A stretch of DNA of 64,000 nt from Dehalococcoidia bacterium (GTDB lineage: Bacteria; Chloroflexota; Dehalococcoidia; SpSt-223), in NCBI GenBank assembly GCA_025054935.1, contig JANWZD010000014.1, positions 1 through 64,000 on the forward strand, given 5' to 3'. This document shows, piece by piece, positions 50,847 through 60,610 of the stretch (its first letter is position 1; each line of letters starts with the position of its first letter). Below the pieces are notes generated by a model. It saw only the letters and a list, made by a program, of their open reading frames with translations, did no database searches and was not told the DNA's origin. A program made the translations under genes and the position numbers.

Positions 50847-51776
50847 TTATGGCGCCGTTTCGGCAAGCGCTTCCTCGTCAGCCTGCTTCGGGGCGGCTTT
50901 GCGCCGGCCGTTCGCGAGATCGATGCTTTCGAGATAGGCGCGGAACTCTGGCCCAATGTCTGGCCGGCGGAGCGCCATCTCAACCGAGGCCTTCAAGAAG
51001 CCGAGCGGTGTTCCCGTATCGTAGCGCGCCCCTTCAAACTGGAAGGCGTAGATCGCCTGGCGCTCGAGCAGGATCCTCAAGGCGTCGGTAATCTGGATCT
51101 CGCCCAGCTTGCCGGGCCGGGTCGAGCGAATAGCGTCGAAGATTTCCGGCGTGAGGATGTACCGGCCGACAATGGCCAAGTTTGACGGCGCTTCGGCGGG
51201 GTCGGGCTTCTCGATCAAATTCCGCACCTGGGAGACGCGCTCGCCGACAGGATGCCCTTCGATGACGCCGTACTTATGCACCTCACTAGGCGGCACCTCT
51301 TCAACCGCGATCACCGAGCACCGATAGCGGTTGTAAACCTCCATCATCTGCGCCATCGCCGGGGTCGCCGCGTCAATCACGTCGTCCGGAAAGCACAGCG
51401 CAAACGGCTCATTGCCGACAATGTCCTCCGTTGTCAGGACAGCATGCCCGACGCCAAGCTGCTCCTTCTGTCGCACGTAGTAGATCCGAGCGAGGTCGCT
51501 AATCCCGCGCACCAGATTGAGCAGCCGGAGGTCGCCTTTCTTCTCAAGCGCCGCCTCCAGTTCAAAGGAGCGGTCGAAATGGTCTTCGATCGCCCGCTTG
51601 CCGAGTGCCGTGACAATGACGATCTGCTCGATGCCCGAAGCGACCAGCTCCTCGACGACGTATTGAATGATTGGCTTGTCGACCAACGGAAGCATCTCTT
51701 TTGGCTGCGCCTTCGTCGCCGGCAGAAAGCGCGTCCCCCAGCCAGCCGCCAGCACCACCGCCTTGCGGAGCCTCAT
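50847..51776 (-). CDS. galU: UTP-glucose-1-phosphate uridylyltransferase
   Basis: A 309-aa nucleotidyltransferase. AVVLAAGWGTRFLPATKAQP is the nucleotide-binding loop; KEMLPLVDKPIIQYVVEEL, VGNEPFALCFPDDVIDA, and NLIEKPDPAEAPSNLAIVGR are characteristic of bacterial GalU. It makes UDP-glucose for polysaccharide and glycolipid synthesis, which fits the glycosyltransferases at 7-9 kb. ATG 51776 overlaps the AI-2E gene stop (ATGA). Confidence 0.95.
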   Translation of the reverse strand: MRLRKAVVLAAGWGTRFLPATKAQPKEMLPLVDKPIIQYVVEELVASGIEQIVIVTALGKRAIEDHFDRSFELEAALEKKGDLRLLNLVRGISDLARIYYVRQKEQLGVGHAVLTTEDIVGNEPFALCFPDDVIDAATPAMAQMMEVYNRYRCSVIAVEEVPPSEVHKYGVIEGHPVGERVSQVRNLIEKPDPAEAPSNLAIVGRYILTPEIFDAIRSTRPGKLGEIQITDALRILLERQAIYAFQFEGARYDTGTPLGFLKASVEMALRRPDIGPEFRAYLESIDLANGRRKAAPKQADEEALAETAP

Positions 51777-52903
51777 GACCGAACCTCTCCCGATACCACC
51801 GCAGTGAGCGGAAGTTCTTTCTGTTCCTTGGTTGCATTCGCCAGCTGCTTTCGCCGCTGGCGATAGAGCTGCACCACCATCGAATAGACCACTCCGACGA
51901 TCGGCACGCCGAAGATCGCGCCCCAGATCCCCGCTTCTTTCGTGCCGAGCAGCACGGCGAAGAAGATGAGCAGGGGATGCATCCCAACCGTATCCGACAT
52001 CACCTTCGGTGAGATTACGTTCAGCACCACCTGCTGGAGCACCAGCAAACCAGCAAAGACGAGCAGAACGCGCAGCCAGTCACCGGTGAGCGCAGCGAGG
52101 ATGACCGGCGGGATCATCGCCACCACCGAGCCGATAAAGGGGATGACCATCATCGCCCCGGCGAAAAGCGAGACCACAAGAACGAACGGCAATCCGGCGA
52201 TCGTCATCACAATCCCTGTGCCGACCGCATAGACCGCCGTCTGGATGAGCAGGCCGCGCATGAAACCGCCGAAGGTCTTGTCGATCGCTGCGAGGAGATA
52301 GCGCGCCTCGTCTTCCCAGCTTGCCGGCAAGATGTCGATGAACAGGCGCGAGAACCGCTCCCCGTCGATCATGAAGTAGAGCGACAAGATAATGACAATC
52401 ACGGTGTTGAAAATGAACGCGGCCACCCCTTGCGCAATGCCGAGAGCGTTTTGAGCGAGCGCGGTGCCCAGCTGTTCTGCGCGCTGCAGGAGAGCGCTCT
52501 CCGTCAACAGCGCGCCCAGCCGAAGATCGATCCCGCGCTCGTTGAGGAAGCCTTGAACAAGTTCGGCGTAGCGCGGCCACTCGTTCACCCAGCCGGGGAT
52601 CGACCGGCCGAGCTGGACTGTCTGGGTCGCCAGCGGGGGCACAATCACGAGGCCGACCGTGATCACCGCCACAAGCAAGAAGAGATAGACCAGCATAATC
52701 GCCAGCAGACGAGGAAGACGCTGCCGGACCAGAAAGTCCGCCACGGGGTTCAGGGTGTAGGCAACGAGCCACGCCATAAAGAAGGTGAGAATGATGTCGC
52801 TGAAGCGGAGAAATAGCTGCCACAGCATTCCGCCGAGATAGATCGCGGCGATGAAGACCAGCATGATGATGAGCGCTTGGAGCCAGCGATTGCGCTCAAG
52901 CAC
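51773..52903 (-). CDS. AI-2E family transporter (PerM-like)
   Basis: A 376-aa protein with about eight membrane helices and a central amphipathic region. The N-terminal helices read LIIMLVFIAAIYLGGMLWQL and IILTFFMAWLVAYTLNPVAD; the family core is LLAAIDKTFGGFMRGLLIQT, PFIGSVVAMIPPVILAAL and NVISPKVMSDTVGMHPLLIF. GTG 52903 follows GGAGAGG at 7 nt. Members export small molecules or ions; the substrate is unknown. A TACCAT -10 lies upstream on the minus strand near 52965. Confidence 0.93.
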   Translation of the reverse strand: MLERNRWLQALIIMLVFIAAIYLGGMLWQLFLRFSDIILTFFMAWLVAYTLNPVADFLVRQRLPRLLAIMLVYLFLLVAVITVGLVIVPPLATQTVQLGRSIPGWVNEWPRYAELVQGFLNERGIDLRLGALLTESALLQRAEQLGTALAQNALGIAQGVAAFIFNTVIVIILSLYFMIDGERFSRLFIDILPASWEDEARYLLAAIDKTFGGFMRGLLIQTAVYAVGTGIVMTIAGLPFVLVVSLFAGAMMVIPFIGSVVAMIPPVILAALTGDWLRVLLVFAGLLVLQQVVLNVISPKVMSDTVGMHPLLIFFAVLLGTKEAGIWGAIFGVPIVGVVYSMVVQLYRQRRKQLANATKEQKELPLTAVVSGEVRS

Positions 52904-52997
52904 CGGAGCACCTCTCCTTGGGCGCGTTGGCCGCTCTTCGGAAAGACCTCAGTTCGCCCAGCAATGGTAGCGGACGCCGGGCGAATCCGCTCTCATC

Positions 52998-54437
52998 TCA
53001 GGAACCCGCCGGCGGCAGAAGCCGGGACCGCAGCGCCTCCCATGCGGCTTGGACCTCGCGAACGTCGGCCTCGGCCGGCGGCTGTTCCGCATAGCGGGCG
53101 CGGTGATAGCCTGCGGTGATAGCTGCCGCGAACGGCTCCCCCTCCCCGAGCTTGGGAGCAATGGCGTTCAGATATTCGAGCGGGGTCTGCTCCGGCCGCC
53201 GCGGCAGGCCGATAGCCGCGCCAGCGCGCAGGTAGGCCCGATAGATCGCCCGGATCGAGCGCGCCTCTTCCGCGACCGGCGGCTCACTGCGCGAGACGCT
53301 CGCCCCCGCCGGTGGCCGCAGCCGGCGCCTGAGACGCACCAGCCACGCCCAGAGCCCGGCGAAAAACTCGCGCCACGACCAGACACTGTCGCGCTCCTCT
53401 GTCCGCTCGTCCTCCTTCCGGCGAACGCGCTTCCGATAAGACCGCCAAACGATCGCCGCCACCAGAGCAAGCAGCGCGAGGAAAATCAGCCACTCACCGA
53501 GCATGATGAGATCGATTTCCAGGATATTGCGCAGCCGCTCCTCCATCTCTTCAGGCGGCGTCTGCTCAAGGTTCTGAAAGATCTCGGCAAAACTGAACCG
53601 GCTCAGGAACCGCCCAAACAGGACGAAGATCCGCTCCAGCAGCAGCGCAATCGGCAGCAAAATCGCGAGGAAAATCGGGTCGAGAATGCGCAGGAAGGGA
53701 ATGAGCGGAGCGAGAACGCGGCCAAGGCCGCCGAGCGGCTCAGGAATGACCGCGATCACCGTCAATCCCGTGACGATCACCAGCCCGATCGTGGCCGCGG
53801 TTGTCAACGCCCAGCGCGGTGCGGTGCGCCGCGTTCGAGGCCCGCGCGCTTGCAGCGCCCGCAGCCGGGCGATGGCAAGCGTTGTCAGGCCGGTGGTGAA
53901 GAACAGCAGGGAGGCGCCCGGCAGGTCAGCGATCACCGTCGAGACATCGGTCACATTCGTTGCGATCGGGGCAGCAATGGCGAGGAGAACGAGCGCGATC
54001 GCTCCCGTTCGAAACCGCTCCTCGGCCTCGAGCGTGTCGATCGGGCGGTCTCCGATCCCCTGACCGCGCCACCACGTGATGCCCGCCATAACCAGCGCGA
54101 GAACGGCTGGCGGCCAAGCAAACAGCGGGTCGCGGATAAACGGGCCGAGCGTCGCCAGCCAGTCGGGGCCGAAAGCGAGCGTCACCACCGCGAGCGCCAT
54201 CGCCACCCCCGCGCTGATTGTCGTCCAGCGCAGGCGGCGCAGCGACCAGACCGCGCGCGACGCCCAGCGCATCAGGAGCGCAGCGGTCACCGCCGTCAGG
54301 ACCAGCAGCCCGAGCGGCACTAGCGGCTCCTCATTCGGCCCATGCGCGACGAGGCGAAACCAGAGCGACAGCCACGTCACTTCGCCGATCGCCAGCAAGA
54401 CCGGCAGCAGGAGGTCGGGGACCGGGCGGAGGATCAC
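52998..54437 (-). CDS. DUF4129-domain multi-pass membrane protein
   Basis: A 479-aa protein with about nine membrane helices in the first 340 residues (for example LLLPVLLAIGEVTWLSLWF, ILDPIFLAILLPIALLLERI). A basic linker and a C-terminal DUF4129 domain follow (about 395-479; IRAIYRAYLRAGAAIGLPRR, QTPLEYLNAI, then FAAAITAGYHRARYAEQPP). In many bacteria DUF4129 proteins occur with MoxR ATPase/DUF58 clusters or transglutaminase genes; none is here. The start overlaps the upstream hybrid kinase stop (ATGA). Confidence 0.85.
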   Translation of the reverse strand: MILRPVPDLLLPVLLAIGEVTWLSLWFRLVAHGPNEEPLVPLGLLVLTAVTAALLMRWASRAVWSLRRLRWTTISAGVAMALAVVTLAFGPDWLATLGPFIRDPLFAWPPAVLALVMAGITWWRGQGIGDRPIDTLEAEERFRTGAIALVLLAIAAPIATNVTDVSTVIADLPGASLLFFTTGLTTLAIARLRALQARGPRTRRTAPRWALTTAATIGLVIVTGLTVIAVIPEPLGGLGRVLAPLIPFLRILDPIFLAILLPIALLLERIFVLFGRFLSRFSFAEIFQNLEQTPPEEMEERLRNILEIDLIMLGEWLIFLALLALVAAIVWRSYRKRVRRKEDERTEERDSVWSWREFFAGLWAWLVRLRRRLRPPAGASVSRSEPPVAEEARSIRAIYRAYLRAGAAIGLPRRPEQTPLEYLNAIAPKLGEGEPFAAAITAGYHRARYAEQPPAEADVREVQAAWEALRSRLLPPAGS

Positions 54438-56749
54438 GGCCCGCCTCCGAGCAGGGAACGGACAATCTCGCGCAGCCGCTGAAACGGGAAGGGCTTCGGC
54501 AAGACGGCGTCGATCGCCACGCGGGAGGGAGCATCACGGTCGAGGTCGCTTCCCCAGCCGGTCACCAGCACAACCCGCGTTGAGGGGTCGCGCCGCTTCG
54601 CCGCCGCCGCAACATCCCAGCCGTCGAAGCCGGGCATGCCTAGGTCCGTCACCACGACGTCGAACCGCTCGCGCTCGATTGCGGCGATCGCCTCGTCAGG
54701 CACGGTGAAGAAGCGGACGGTATGGCCGTCTCGCCCGAGCATCCGCGCCATCATCGCGGCGATGCCCGGCTCATCGTCGAGGACGAGAATCCGTCCCCGC
54801 CGGTCGTCCTCCACCGGAGAGCGCGGGTCGTCCGGCGCCGACGCGCTAAAAGGCAGCCGGATGGTGACAGTTGTTCCCCGCCCCAGTTCGCTCTCGACCG
54901 CAATCTCGCCCCGATGGCGCTTCACCACCGCATACACCATCGTCATCCCGAGCCCGCTGCCACGCTCGCCTTTGGTCGTGAAATACGGTTCGAAGATGCG
55001 CTGCCGCACGGCCTCGGTCATTCCCACGCCGGTGTCGACGACGCGAATGACCGCGACATTGCCGTCGCGCGCTGCAGAGAGAACGATGCGCCCCCCGGTC
55101 GGCAGCGCATCGACCGCGTTGAAGATGAGATTGATCAGCGCATCGCGCAGTTCGCTGGGGTCTGCCGCAACCGGGGGAAGCGTTTCGGTATGTACTTCCA
55201 GCGCAATCGTGATCCCGCGCCGCCGGGCGTCATTCAGCCAGCGCGGCCGCGTCACCGAAGCGACCTCGCGCAGCAGTTCGGCAAGATCAACCGCGCTCAG
55301 CTCGGCCGTCGGCCGCTCACGCGCAAAATCGGCGAGACGGCGCGTCATGTTCGCGGCATCGAGGGCCGCTTGACGGATGGCAAGGATCGTCTCTTCGAGG
55401 TCGGCGAGGCGAGGGGTTTCACCGCGCACCTCGTTGTAGGCGATCTCGCTGCTGCCGAGGATGAGCGCGAGGGCATTGTTGAGATCATGAGCGACGCCCG
55501 CGGCGAGGTGCTCTAGGGCGCGGAGCGCTTCATTCCGCAGCCGCAGGCGTGCCGCCTCGTACAGCGCCGTCACCTCGCGCTGCACCGAAAGGATTCCGAC
55601 GACCCGCCCTTCGCCGTCGCGAAGGGGCGTGCTGCTGACGGACACCCAGCCGCGCCGTTCGCCGCACTCAAACTGATAGGCCGGCCCGGAAGGCACGACG
55701 CCGGCGATGGGGGCGCCTGTCTCGTCGAAGTAGCGCACCGGCAGCTCCTCGACAAGCCGCCCCACGATCTCGCTGCGCCGGACGCCGTACAGCTGCTCAT
55801 ACGCGGCGTTGGCGTCGACTACCCGCTGGTCGGTGTCGAGCAGCAGCACCGCATCGCTCATCTGTTCGCGCAGCGCTGCAGCTTCTCCGTTCAGCCGGTC
55901 GTCCCCTTCCGACCGGCGGCTGGTCATGAGAGCGAGCGCGGCCAGCGCTGTCAGTTCGCCGAGGATCTGCTGGTCAACGGCATCGAAGGATCGTTCCTCC
56001 GTCCGCCAGACCGCGAACGCGCCGAGAGAGCGCTCTCCGGCGGTCAGCGGCAGCGAGATTGCCGCTCGGAAGATCCGCCACGGCTCGGGCAGGCCCAGTG
56101 CCGCGACCGTCTGGTCCCACTCCGCGCCGACCGCCTGGCGCGTGCAGGGCCCGGCGAGCGCCAAGAGAGCGGGGGCAGCATAGTCAGCAGCGAGGCACCC
56201 CGACCATTCAGGGAGATCGCCAGCAAGACCGACCACCATCGGCGCGCCGTGGTCGCCGCGCGCCAGCACTGCTGCCGCCGCCGTCGAACGCGTCAAAGCA
56301 ACGGCGGCCTCGGCGACCCGCCGGAGCGCCGTCTCGCTCGGCGCCGCGTTCAGGATCTCGCGACGAATTTGCGCGACCACGGTCGCGTGGGCGTGGAGCA
56401 GCGCAAGGTCGCGCTCAGCGCGGGCGGCACGAAGCGCGAGACGGAGCGCGCTCTCCAGCGCCTCGGGCTCGGCGGAGGGGCGGATCGGCACCGTTGCGGG
56501 ACGCTGCGGGGGCGCCCCCGGGCCGACCCAGACAACTGCCGGCGGACGGCGAGCGTGCCGGCGACACAGGCGATCGAGGTCGTCCTCCGCTGCAGCCGCC
56601 GCCACGATCACGTCAATCAGCGGCTCGTCATCGGCAGCGACGACTTCGCCGAGACGGTAGAGCGCTGCCTCAAGCTGGGCGCGGCGATCGGAGTCTAGGG
56701 CGAGCAGGAGAACCGGTCCGTTCGTACGCTCCACCGGCGGGCGCTCCAT
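54434..56749 (-). CDS. Hybrid sensor histidine kinase (pseudo-receiver, GAF, PAS, HisKA, HATPase, receiver)
   Basis: A 771-aa soluble protein. The N-terminal about 110 residues ([20 protein letters not shown]) resemble a receiver without the phospho-Asp. A GAF domain (about 125-285) and a PAS domain (about 300-410; [20 protein letters not shown]) follow. The phospho-His is in [16 protein letters not shown] (His421). ATPase motifs are [18 protein letters not shown] and GSGLGMT. The C-terminal receiver starts ILVLDDEPG with Asp in [15 protein letters not shown] (about 701) and the Lys in VLPKPFP. It is coupled to the DUF4129 gene downstream. Architecture is close to the kinase at 10954 but the sensory parts differ. 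Confidence 0.92.
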   Translation of the reverse strand: MERPPVERTNGPVLLLALDSDRRAQLEAALYRLGEVVAADDEPLIDVIVAAAAAEDDLDRLCRRHARRPPAVVWVGPGAPPQRPATVPIRPSAEPEALESALRLALRAARAERDLALLHAHATVVAQIRREILNAAPSETALRRVAEAAVALTRSTAAAAVLARGDHGAPMVVGLAGDLPEWSGCLAADYAAPALLALAGPCTRQAVGAEWDQTVAALGLPEPWRIFRAAISLPLTAGERSLGAFAVWRTEERSFDAVDQQILGELTALAALALMTSRRSEGDDRLNGEAAALREQMSDAVLLLDTDQRVVDANAAYEQLYGVRRSEIVGRLVEELPVRYFDETGAPIAGVVPSGPAYQFECGERRGWVSVSSTPLRDGEGRVVGILSVQREVTALYEAARLRLRNEALRALEHLAAGVAHDLNNALALILGSSEIAYNEVRGETPRLADLEETILAIRQAALDAANMTRRLADFARERPTAELSAVDLAELLREVASVTRPRWLNDARRRGITIALEVHTETLPPVAADPSELRDALINLIFNAVDALPTGGRIVLSAARDGNVAVIRVVDTGVGMTEAVRQRIFEPYFTTKGERGSGLGMTMVYAVVKRHRGEIAVESELGRGTTVTIRLPFSASAPDDPRSPVEDDRRGRILVLDDEPGIAAMMARMLGRDGHTVRFFTVPDEAIAAIERERFDVVVTDLGMPGFDGWDVAAAAKRRDPSTRVVLVTGWGSDLDRDAPSRVAIDAVLPKPFPFQRLREIVRSLLGGGP

Positions 56750-56779
56750 CCTTGCGCGGCGATTGGCGGGTCACTGCCC

Positions 56780-56785
56780 ATTATA
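56780..56785 (-). promoter_or_regulatory. -10 box of the hybrid kinase gene
   Basis: A consensus TATAAT on the minus strand lies 30 nt before ATG 56749. It is divergent from the rlmN promoter 40 bp away, so the two genes share an 87-bp promoter region. Confidence 0.6.
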
Positions 56786-56824
56786 GAGCCGGAAGCGGGC
56801 AGCCCCGACACCAAGAAGGTCTGG

Positions 56825-56830
56825 TATTCT
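56825..56830 (+). promoter_or_regulatory. -10 box directly before rlmN
   Basis: TATTCT ends six bases before ATG 56837, the same spacing as at 39100 and 48306, suggesting a leaderless transcript. The six bases TGGGGG are too close to act as a normal ribosome site. Confidence 0.5.
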
Positions 56831-56836
56831 TGGGGG

Positions 56837-57985
56837 ATGACACTTCGCGATCTGCTTGATACGCCCGACACCCAGTTGCTGGCCGAGCTCGCCACGCTCG
56901 GTGAACCTGCGTACCGGCTTAAGCAGGTGCGCCGCTGGATCTTTAAGGAGAGCGTCGTCGATTTCGCCGCCATGACCGACCTCCCGCGCCGCGTGCGGGA
57001 GGCGTTCGCGGAGCGGTACCGCGTGCTCCCGCTCGAGATGATCCGCGCAGTCGAGTCGGCCGATGGATGGACCCGCAAGTTCCTTTTCGCGGTCTCCTCC
57101 AGCGCAGCGCGCCTGCCGCGCAGCGAAGCGACCAGCAGCGTCGAGACGGTGCTCATGCGGTATGACCCGACCGACAGCGCGCGCGGCCGGCTCACTGCCT
57201 GCGTCTCGAGCCAAGTCGGCTGCGCGGTCGGCTGCCCCTTCTGCGCCACCGGGCAGGCAGGGTTCGTGCGCAATCTGACGGCGGGCGAGATCGTCGCCCA
57301 AGTCCTCGCTCTGAATGCGCTGCTTCGGCCTGCCGGAGAACGCGTCACCAATATTGTCCTCATGGGCCAAGGCGAACCGCTGCTGAACTTGGAGGCCGTC
57401 TGGCGCGCCATCGAATGGTTTCACGATCCGGACGGCCTCGGGATCGGAGCGCGCCATATCACGCTCTCGACGGTCGGCATCATCCCGGGGATCGAGGCGA
57501 TCGCTGAGCGAACGCCGCCCGTGCGTCTGGCAGTGTCGCTCCATGCCCCGAACGACGCTTTGCGCAACCAGCTCGTCCCTCTCAACCGGCGCTACCCCCT
57601 CGCGGACCTGCTCGCCGCCTGTCGCCGCTTCGTTGAGAAGAGCGGCCGGCGTATCACGTTCGAGTACGCTCTGCTCGCCGAGACCAACGACCATCCTGCG
57701 CTCGCCCGAGAGCTGGCGCGCCGGCTCGCCGGCCTTCCCTGTCACGTCAATCTGATCCCGGTCAATCCGACGCCTGCTGGTCCCTACGCCCGCCCGTCCG
57801 CCGAGCGGATCGCCGAGTTTCAGCGCATCCTGCGCGCTGCCCGCATCCCGACCACGGTTCGCGTCGAGCGGGGGATCGATATCTTTGCCGGATGCGGACA
57901 GCTGCGCGCCGACGAAGCGCGCCAACGCGGTCCCGCCCCTGCGCTCGCCGGTAAGCCGGCCGCGCCACTTGCCGCCCGCCGCTGA
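56837..57985 (+). CDS. rlmN: Dual-specificity 23S rRNA/tRNA adenine-C2 methyltransferase
   Basis: A 382-aa radical SAM enzyme. The 4Fe-4S motif C-x3-C-x2-C is in [19 protein letters not shown]. The N-terminal accessory domain has [35 protein letters not shown] and [13 protein letters not shown] are family hallmarks, and the second methyl-carrier Cys is near the end ([16 protein letters not shown]). It methylates A2503 of 23S rRNA and A37 of some tRNAs in characterised bacteria. Confidence 0.96.
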   Translation: MTLRDLLDTPDTQLLAELATLGEPAYRLKQVRRWIFKESVVDFAAMTDLPRRVREAFAERYRVLPLEMIRAVESADGWTRKFLFAVSSSAARLPRSEATSSVETVLMRYDPTDSARGRLTACVSSQVGCAVGCPFCATGQAGFVRNLTAGEIVAQVLALNALLRPAGERVTNIVLMGQGEPLLNLEAVWRAIEWFHDPDGLGIGARHITLSTVGIIPGIEAIAERTPPVRLAVSLHAPNDALRNQLVPLNRRYPLADLLAACRRFVEKSGRRITFEYALLAETNDHPALARELARRLAGLPCHVNLIPVNPTPAGPYARPSAERIAEFQRILRAARIPTTVRVERGIDIFAGCGQLRADEARQRGPAPALAGKPAAPLAARR

Positions 57986-58114
57986 CCCCTCGCCGCTGTG
58001 GTTGACAGGTTCGGCGACGTTCTGGTTCTCTCAGGGCGGGCAGCGAGGAGATAGGCGCCGGTGCGCGGTAGGGGCCGGCCCACTCTTTGCCTCTTCCCCT
58101 GAAAGGAGCGAACG

Positions 58115-59065
58115 ATGCCCCGCGTGCTGACTGGAATCCACCATGTCACTGCGCTCTGCGGCGACCCCCAGCGCGCGATCGACTTCTACGCTGGAACGCT
58201 CGGGCTGCGCTTCGTCAAGAAGACTGTCAACTTCGATGCGCCGCAGGTCTATCATCTCTATTTCGGCGATGCCGAAGGCACTCCCGGCTCGATCATCACC
58301 TTCTTTGCGTGGCCGGACGCGGCGCGCGGCCGGCGCGGCGCAGGCCAGCTCACCAGCATCGCATTCGCCGCACCGCACGGCTCGCTCCCGTTTTGGAAGC
58401 GCCGCCTCGAGACGCATGGCATCGCCGTTGTGGGCGAGGAGGAGCGGTTCGGCGAGATGCTTCTCCGATTGCTCGACCCTGATGGGCTGGAAATTGAGAT
58501 CGTGGCGAGCGACCATGCCGCAGCGCATCCTGTCTGGCCGGTCGGCCCGATCCCGACCGAGGTCGCCATTCGCCAGCTCTCTGGCGTGACTGCAACTCTC
58601 AGCTCGGTCGATGCCGCGGCGGACTTCTACGAAGCGGTGCTGGGATTCCGCGAGCGCGCGCGCGACGGCAGGCGCTGGCGCTTCGTGACTGGTCACGGCG
58701 GCGCCGGCGCCCTGCTGGATATTGTCGCCGCGCCGGAAGCGCCGCGAGGCCGGATCGCTGTCGGCCAGATCCACCACGTGGCGTGGCGGACGCCAAGCGA
58801 TGAGGAAGCGCTTGCGTGGCGCGAGCAGCTCCTCGCCGCCGGACACGCGGTGACGCCGATCCTCGACCGGCAGTACTTCCGCTCGATCTACTTTCACGAG
58901 CCGGGCGGCGTCCTCTTCGAGATTGCGACCGACCTGCCGGGGTTCGCGCGGGACGAGCCGCTAGAGCAGCTTGGAACGCGGCTGATGCTGCCGCCGTGGC
59001 TGGAGCCATACCGCGCGCAGATCGAAGAAGCGCTGCCCCCGGTGCAGCTTCCCGTCGTTCGCTGA
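58115..59065 (+). CDS. VOC-family ring-cleaving dioxygenase (MhqA/MhqO-like)
   Basis: A 316-aa protein made of two tandem vicinal-oxygen-chelate halves. ATG 58115 follows AAAGGAG. Half one: LTGIHHVTALCGDPQRAIDF, YAGTLGLRFVKKTVNFD, then EGTPGSIITFF. Half two: VTATLSSVDAAADFYEAVLG, IHHVAWRTPSDEEALAW and YFRSIYFHEPGGVLFEIATD with the metal His/Glu pair. This arrangement matches hydroquinone-specific MhqA/MhqE/MhqO proteins. A quinone or hydroquinone substrate is inferred. A flavin reductase-like gene follows, possibly in the same pathway. Confidence 0.88.
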   Translation: MPRVLTGIHHVTALCGDPQRAIDFYAGTLGLRFVKKTVNFDAPQVYHLYFGDAEGTPGSIITFFAWPDAARGRRGAGQLTSIAFAAPHGSLPFWKRRLETHGIAVVGEEERFGEMLLRLLDPDGLEIEIVASDHAAAHPVWPVGPIPTEVAIRQLSGVTATLSSVDAAADFYEAVLGFRERARDGRRWRFVTGHGGAGALLDIVAAPEAPRGRIAVGQIHHVAWRTPSDEEALAWREQLLAAGHAVTPILDRQYFRSIYFHEPGGVLFEIATDLPGFARDEPLEQLGTRLMLPPWLEPYRAQIEEALPPVQLPVVR

Positions 59066-59247
59066 CCGGAGCGCACGCCCCATCGAGGGAGAGTGCCGCG
59101 CACCGCGTCGGAGACGACGGAGCGCCACGGGGTGCCGAAGAGGCAGCAGCGCCGATTTCTGCGAGAACGGCGGCAGTATCGCGACAGCTTCAGCCCTATC
59201 ATCTAGCAGTCTGTCCATCACCATCCCACCACTGCCTGGAGGCCGCG

Positions 59248-59862
59248 CTGATCACGCTCACCATTGATGAACTGGCGCCGCATGATGCCCAGCGCTTGCT
59301 CACTTCGCTCATCATCCCTCGGCCGATCGGCTGGGTCTCGTCAGTCGGCGCAGACGGAACGCGCAACCTCGCCCCTTTTTCGTTCTTCAACGCCGCCGGC
59401 GGCCCGCCGCCGACGCTCCTGCTCTCGATCGGTCAGCGGCGAGGCACGGCGAAGGACACCCTGCGCAACGCCCGCGAGACGGGCGAACTTGTCGTCCACC
59501 TCGTTGATGAAACGCTCGCCACAGCGGCTAACCTCACGTCAGGAGAGTGGACATACGAGGTCGACGAGTTCGATGTAGCCGGCCTCGCCGTCGTGCCAGC
59601 GGACCTCGTGCGCCCGCCCCGGCTGCGCGACGCGCCCGCAGCGATGGAATGCCGCGTCACCCAAATTATTCCCGTCGTCGATACGCCCTACACCCTCATC
59701 CTCGGGCGTATTCTGCGCATTCATCTGCGCGAGGGGCTGCTCGCGCCGGATGGGCTCGTCGATGCGCGGGCGCTGCGGCCGGTCGCTCGGCTTGGACGAG
59801 AGGAGTGGGCGACGCTCGGAGAAATCTTTTCTCTTGCACGTCCTTCCGAATACCCTCGATAA
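59248..59862 (+). CDS. Flavin reductase-like domain protein, CTG start
   Basis: A 204-aa protein. It contains LLTSLIIPRPIGWVSSVGAD, NLAPFSFFNAAGGPPPTLLL, AKDTLRNARETGELVVHLVD and the C-terminal GRILRIHLREGLLA, i.e. the FMN-binding flavin reductase/DIM6 fold. Relatives begin about 15 residues before the LLTxLIxPRPI segment. In this frame that point holds no ATG, GTG or TTG, but CTG 59248 is preceded by GGAGG at 5-nt spacing, giving MITLTIDELAPHDAQ. TATCAT at 59197-59202 is a plausible -10. It probably supplies reduced flavin or uses it directly. Confidence 0.85.
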   Translation: MITLTIDELAPHDAQRLLTSLIIPRPIGWVSSVGADGTRNLAPFSFFNAAGGPPPTLLLSIGQRRGTAKDTLRNARETGELVVHLVDETLATAANLTSGEWTYEVDEFDVAGLAVVPADLVRPPRLRDAPAAMECRVTQIIPVVDTPYTLILGRILRIHLREGLLAPDGLVDARALRPVARLGREEWATLGEIFSLARPSEYPR

Positions 59863-59890
59863 GACTCTTGTTCCTCATTAGGAGGGGGAC

Positions 59891-60610
59891 TTGTTCCGAT
59901 CTAGCGTTGCGCTCATCTCGACGTTCCTTCTTGCTGCTGCCTGCGCCCCTGCCCCGGCGCCAGTGACGACAGGCCAAGCGGGGAGCACGCCGCCGACTGC
60001 CCCCACCGCGACCCCTACGACAGCGCCCCCTGCCGCCACCCCTACCCCGGCTGCTCAGCCGGCCGCCGGCGAAGTGCGGTTCGTTATCGCCACGGGGTCG
60101 AGCGAAGCGCGCTTCCGCGTGACCGAGCAGCTTGCGGGCCGCAATCTGCCGAACGACGCCGTGGGCGCTACCAAAGAGGTGTCGGGAACGGTGGTCCTCC
60201 GCGGCAATCAGGTCGTTGCTGAGCAGTCGCGCATCACCGTCGATATGCGCACCCTCCGCACCGACCAAGCGCAGCGCGACAACTTCATCCAGCGCAATAC
60301 CCTCGAGACGGACCGTTTCCCCACGGCAACCTTCGTCCTTCGAGAGATCCGAGGCGTCCCGATCCCGCTGCCAACCTCGGGGCAGTACACCTTTCAGCTC
60401 GTCGGCGACCTGACGATCCACGGCGTTACTGTCCCGGCGACGTGGGAGACGACCGCCACCTTCACGCCCCAGCAGGTGAGCGGCCAAGCCAAGAGCGCTT
60501 GGAAATTCGCCGACTTCAACCTGACCCAACCGCGGGTCCCGCTCGTCCTGTCGATTGAGGACAACATTCGCCTCGAAATCGACTTTGTCGCCACCCGCGC
60601 CGGGACCTAG
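59891..60610 (+). CDS. YceI-family lipoprotein
   Basis: A 239-aa protein starting at TTG 59891 after TAGGAGGGGGAC. The signal peptide ends in a lipobox (FLLAAACAP) with Cys as the predicted lipidated residue. A Pro/Thr/Ala-rich linker of about 40 residues precedes the YceI lipocalin-like beta-barrel: VRFVIATGSSEARFRVTEQL, SRITVDMRTLRTDQAQRDNF, TLETDRFPTATFVLREIRG and LTIHGVTVPATWET. The family binds isoprenoid-like lipids or stress metabolites in the envelope. It begins 28 bp after the flavin reductase stop, so it is likely co-transcribed. Confidence 0.88.
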   Translation: MFRSSVALISTFLLAAACAPAPAPVTTGQAGSTPPTAPTATPTTAPPAATPTPAAQPAAGEVRFVIATGSSEARFRVTEQLAGRNLPNDAVGATKEVSGTVVLRGNQVVAEQSRITVDMRTLRTDQAQRDNFIQRNTLETDRFPTATFVLREIRGVPIPLPTSGQYTFQLVGDLTIHGVTVPATWETTATFTPQQVSGQAKSAWKFADFNLTQPRVPLVLSIEDNIRLEIDFVATRAGT

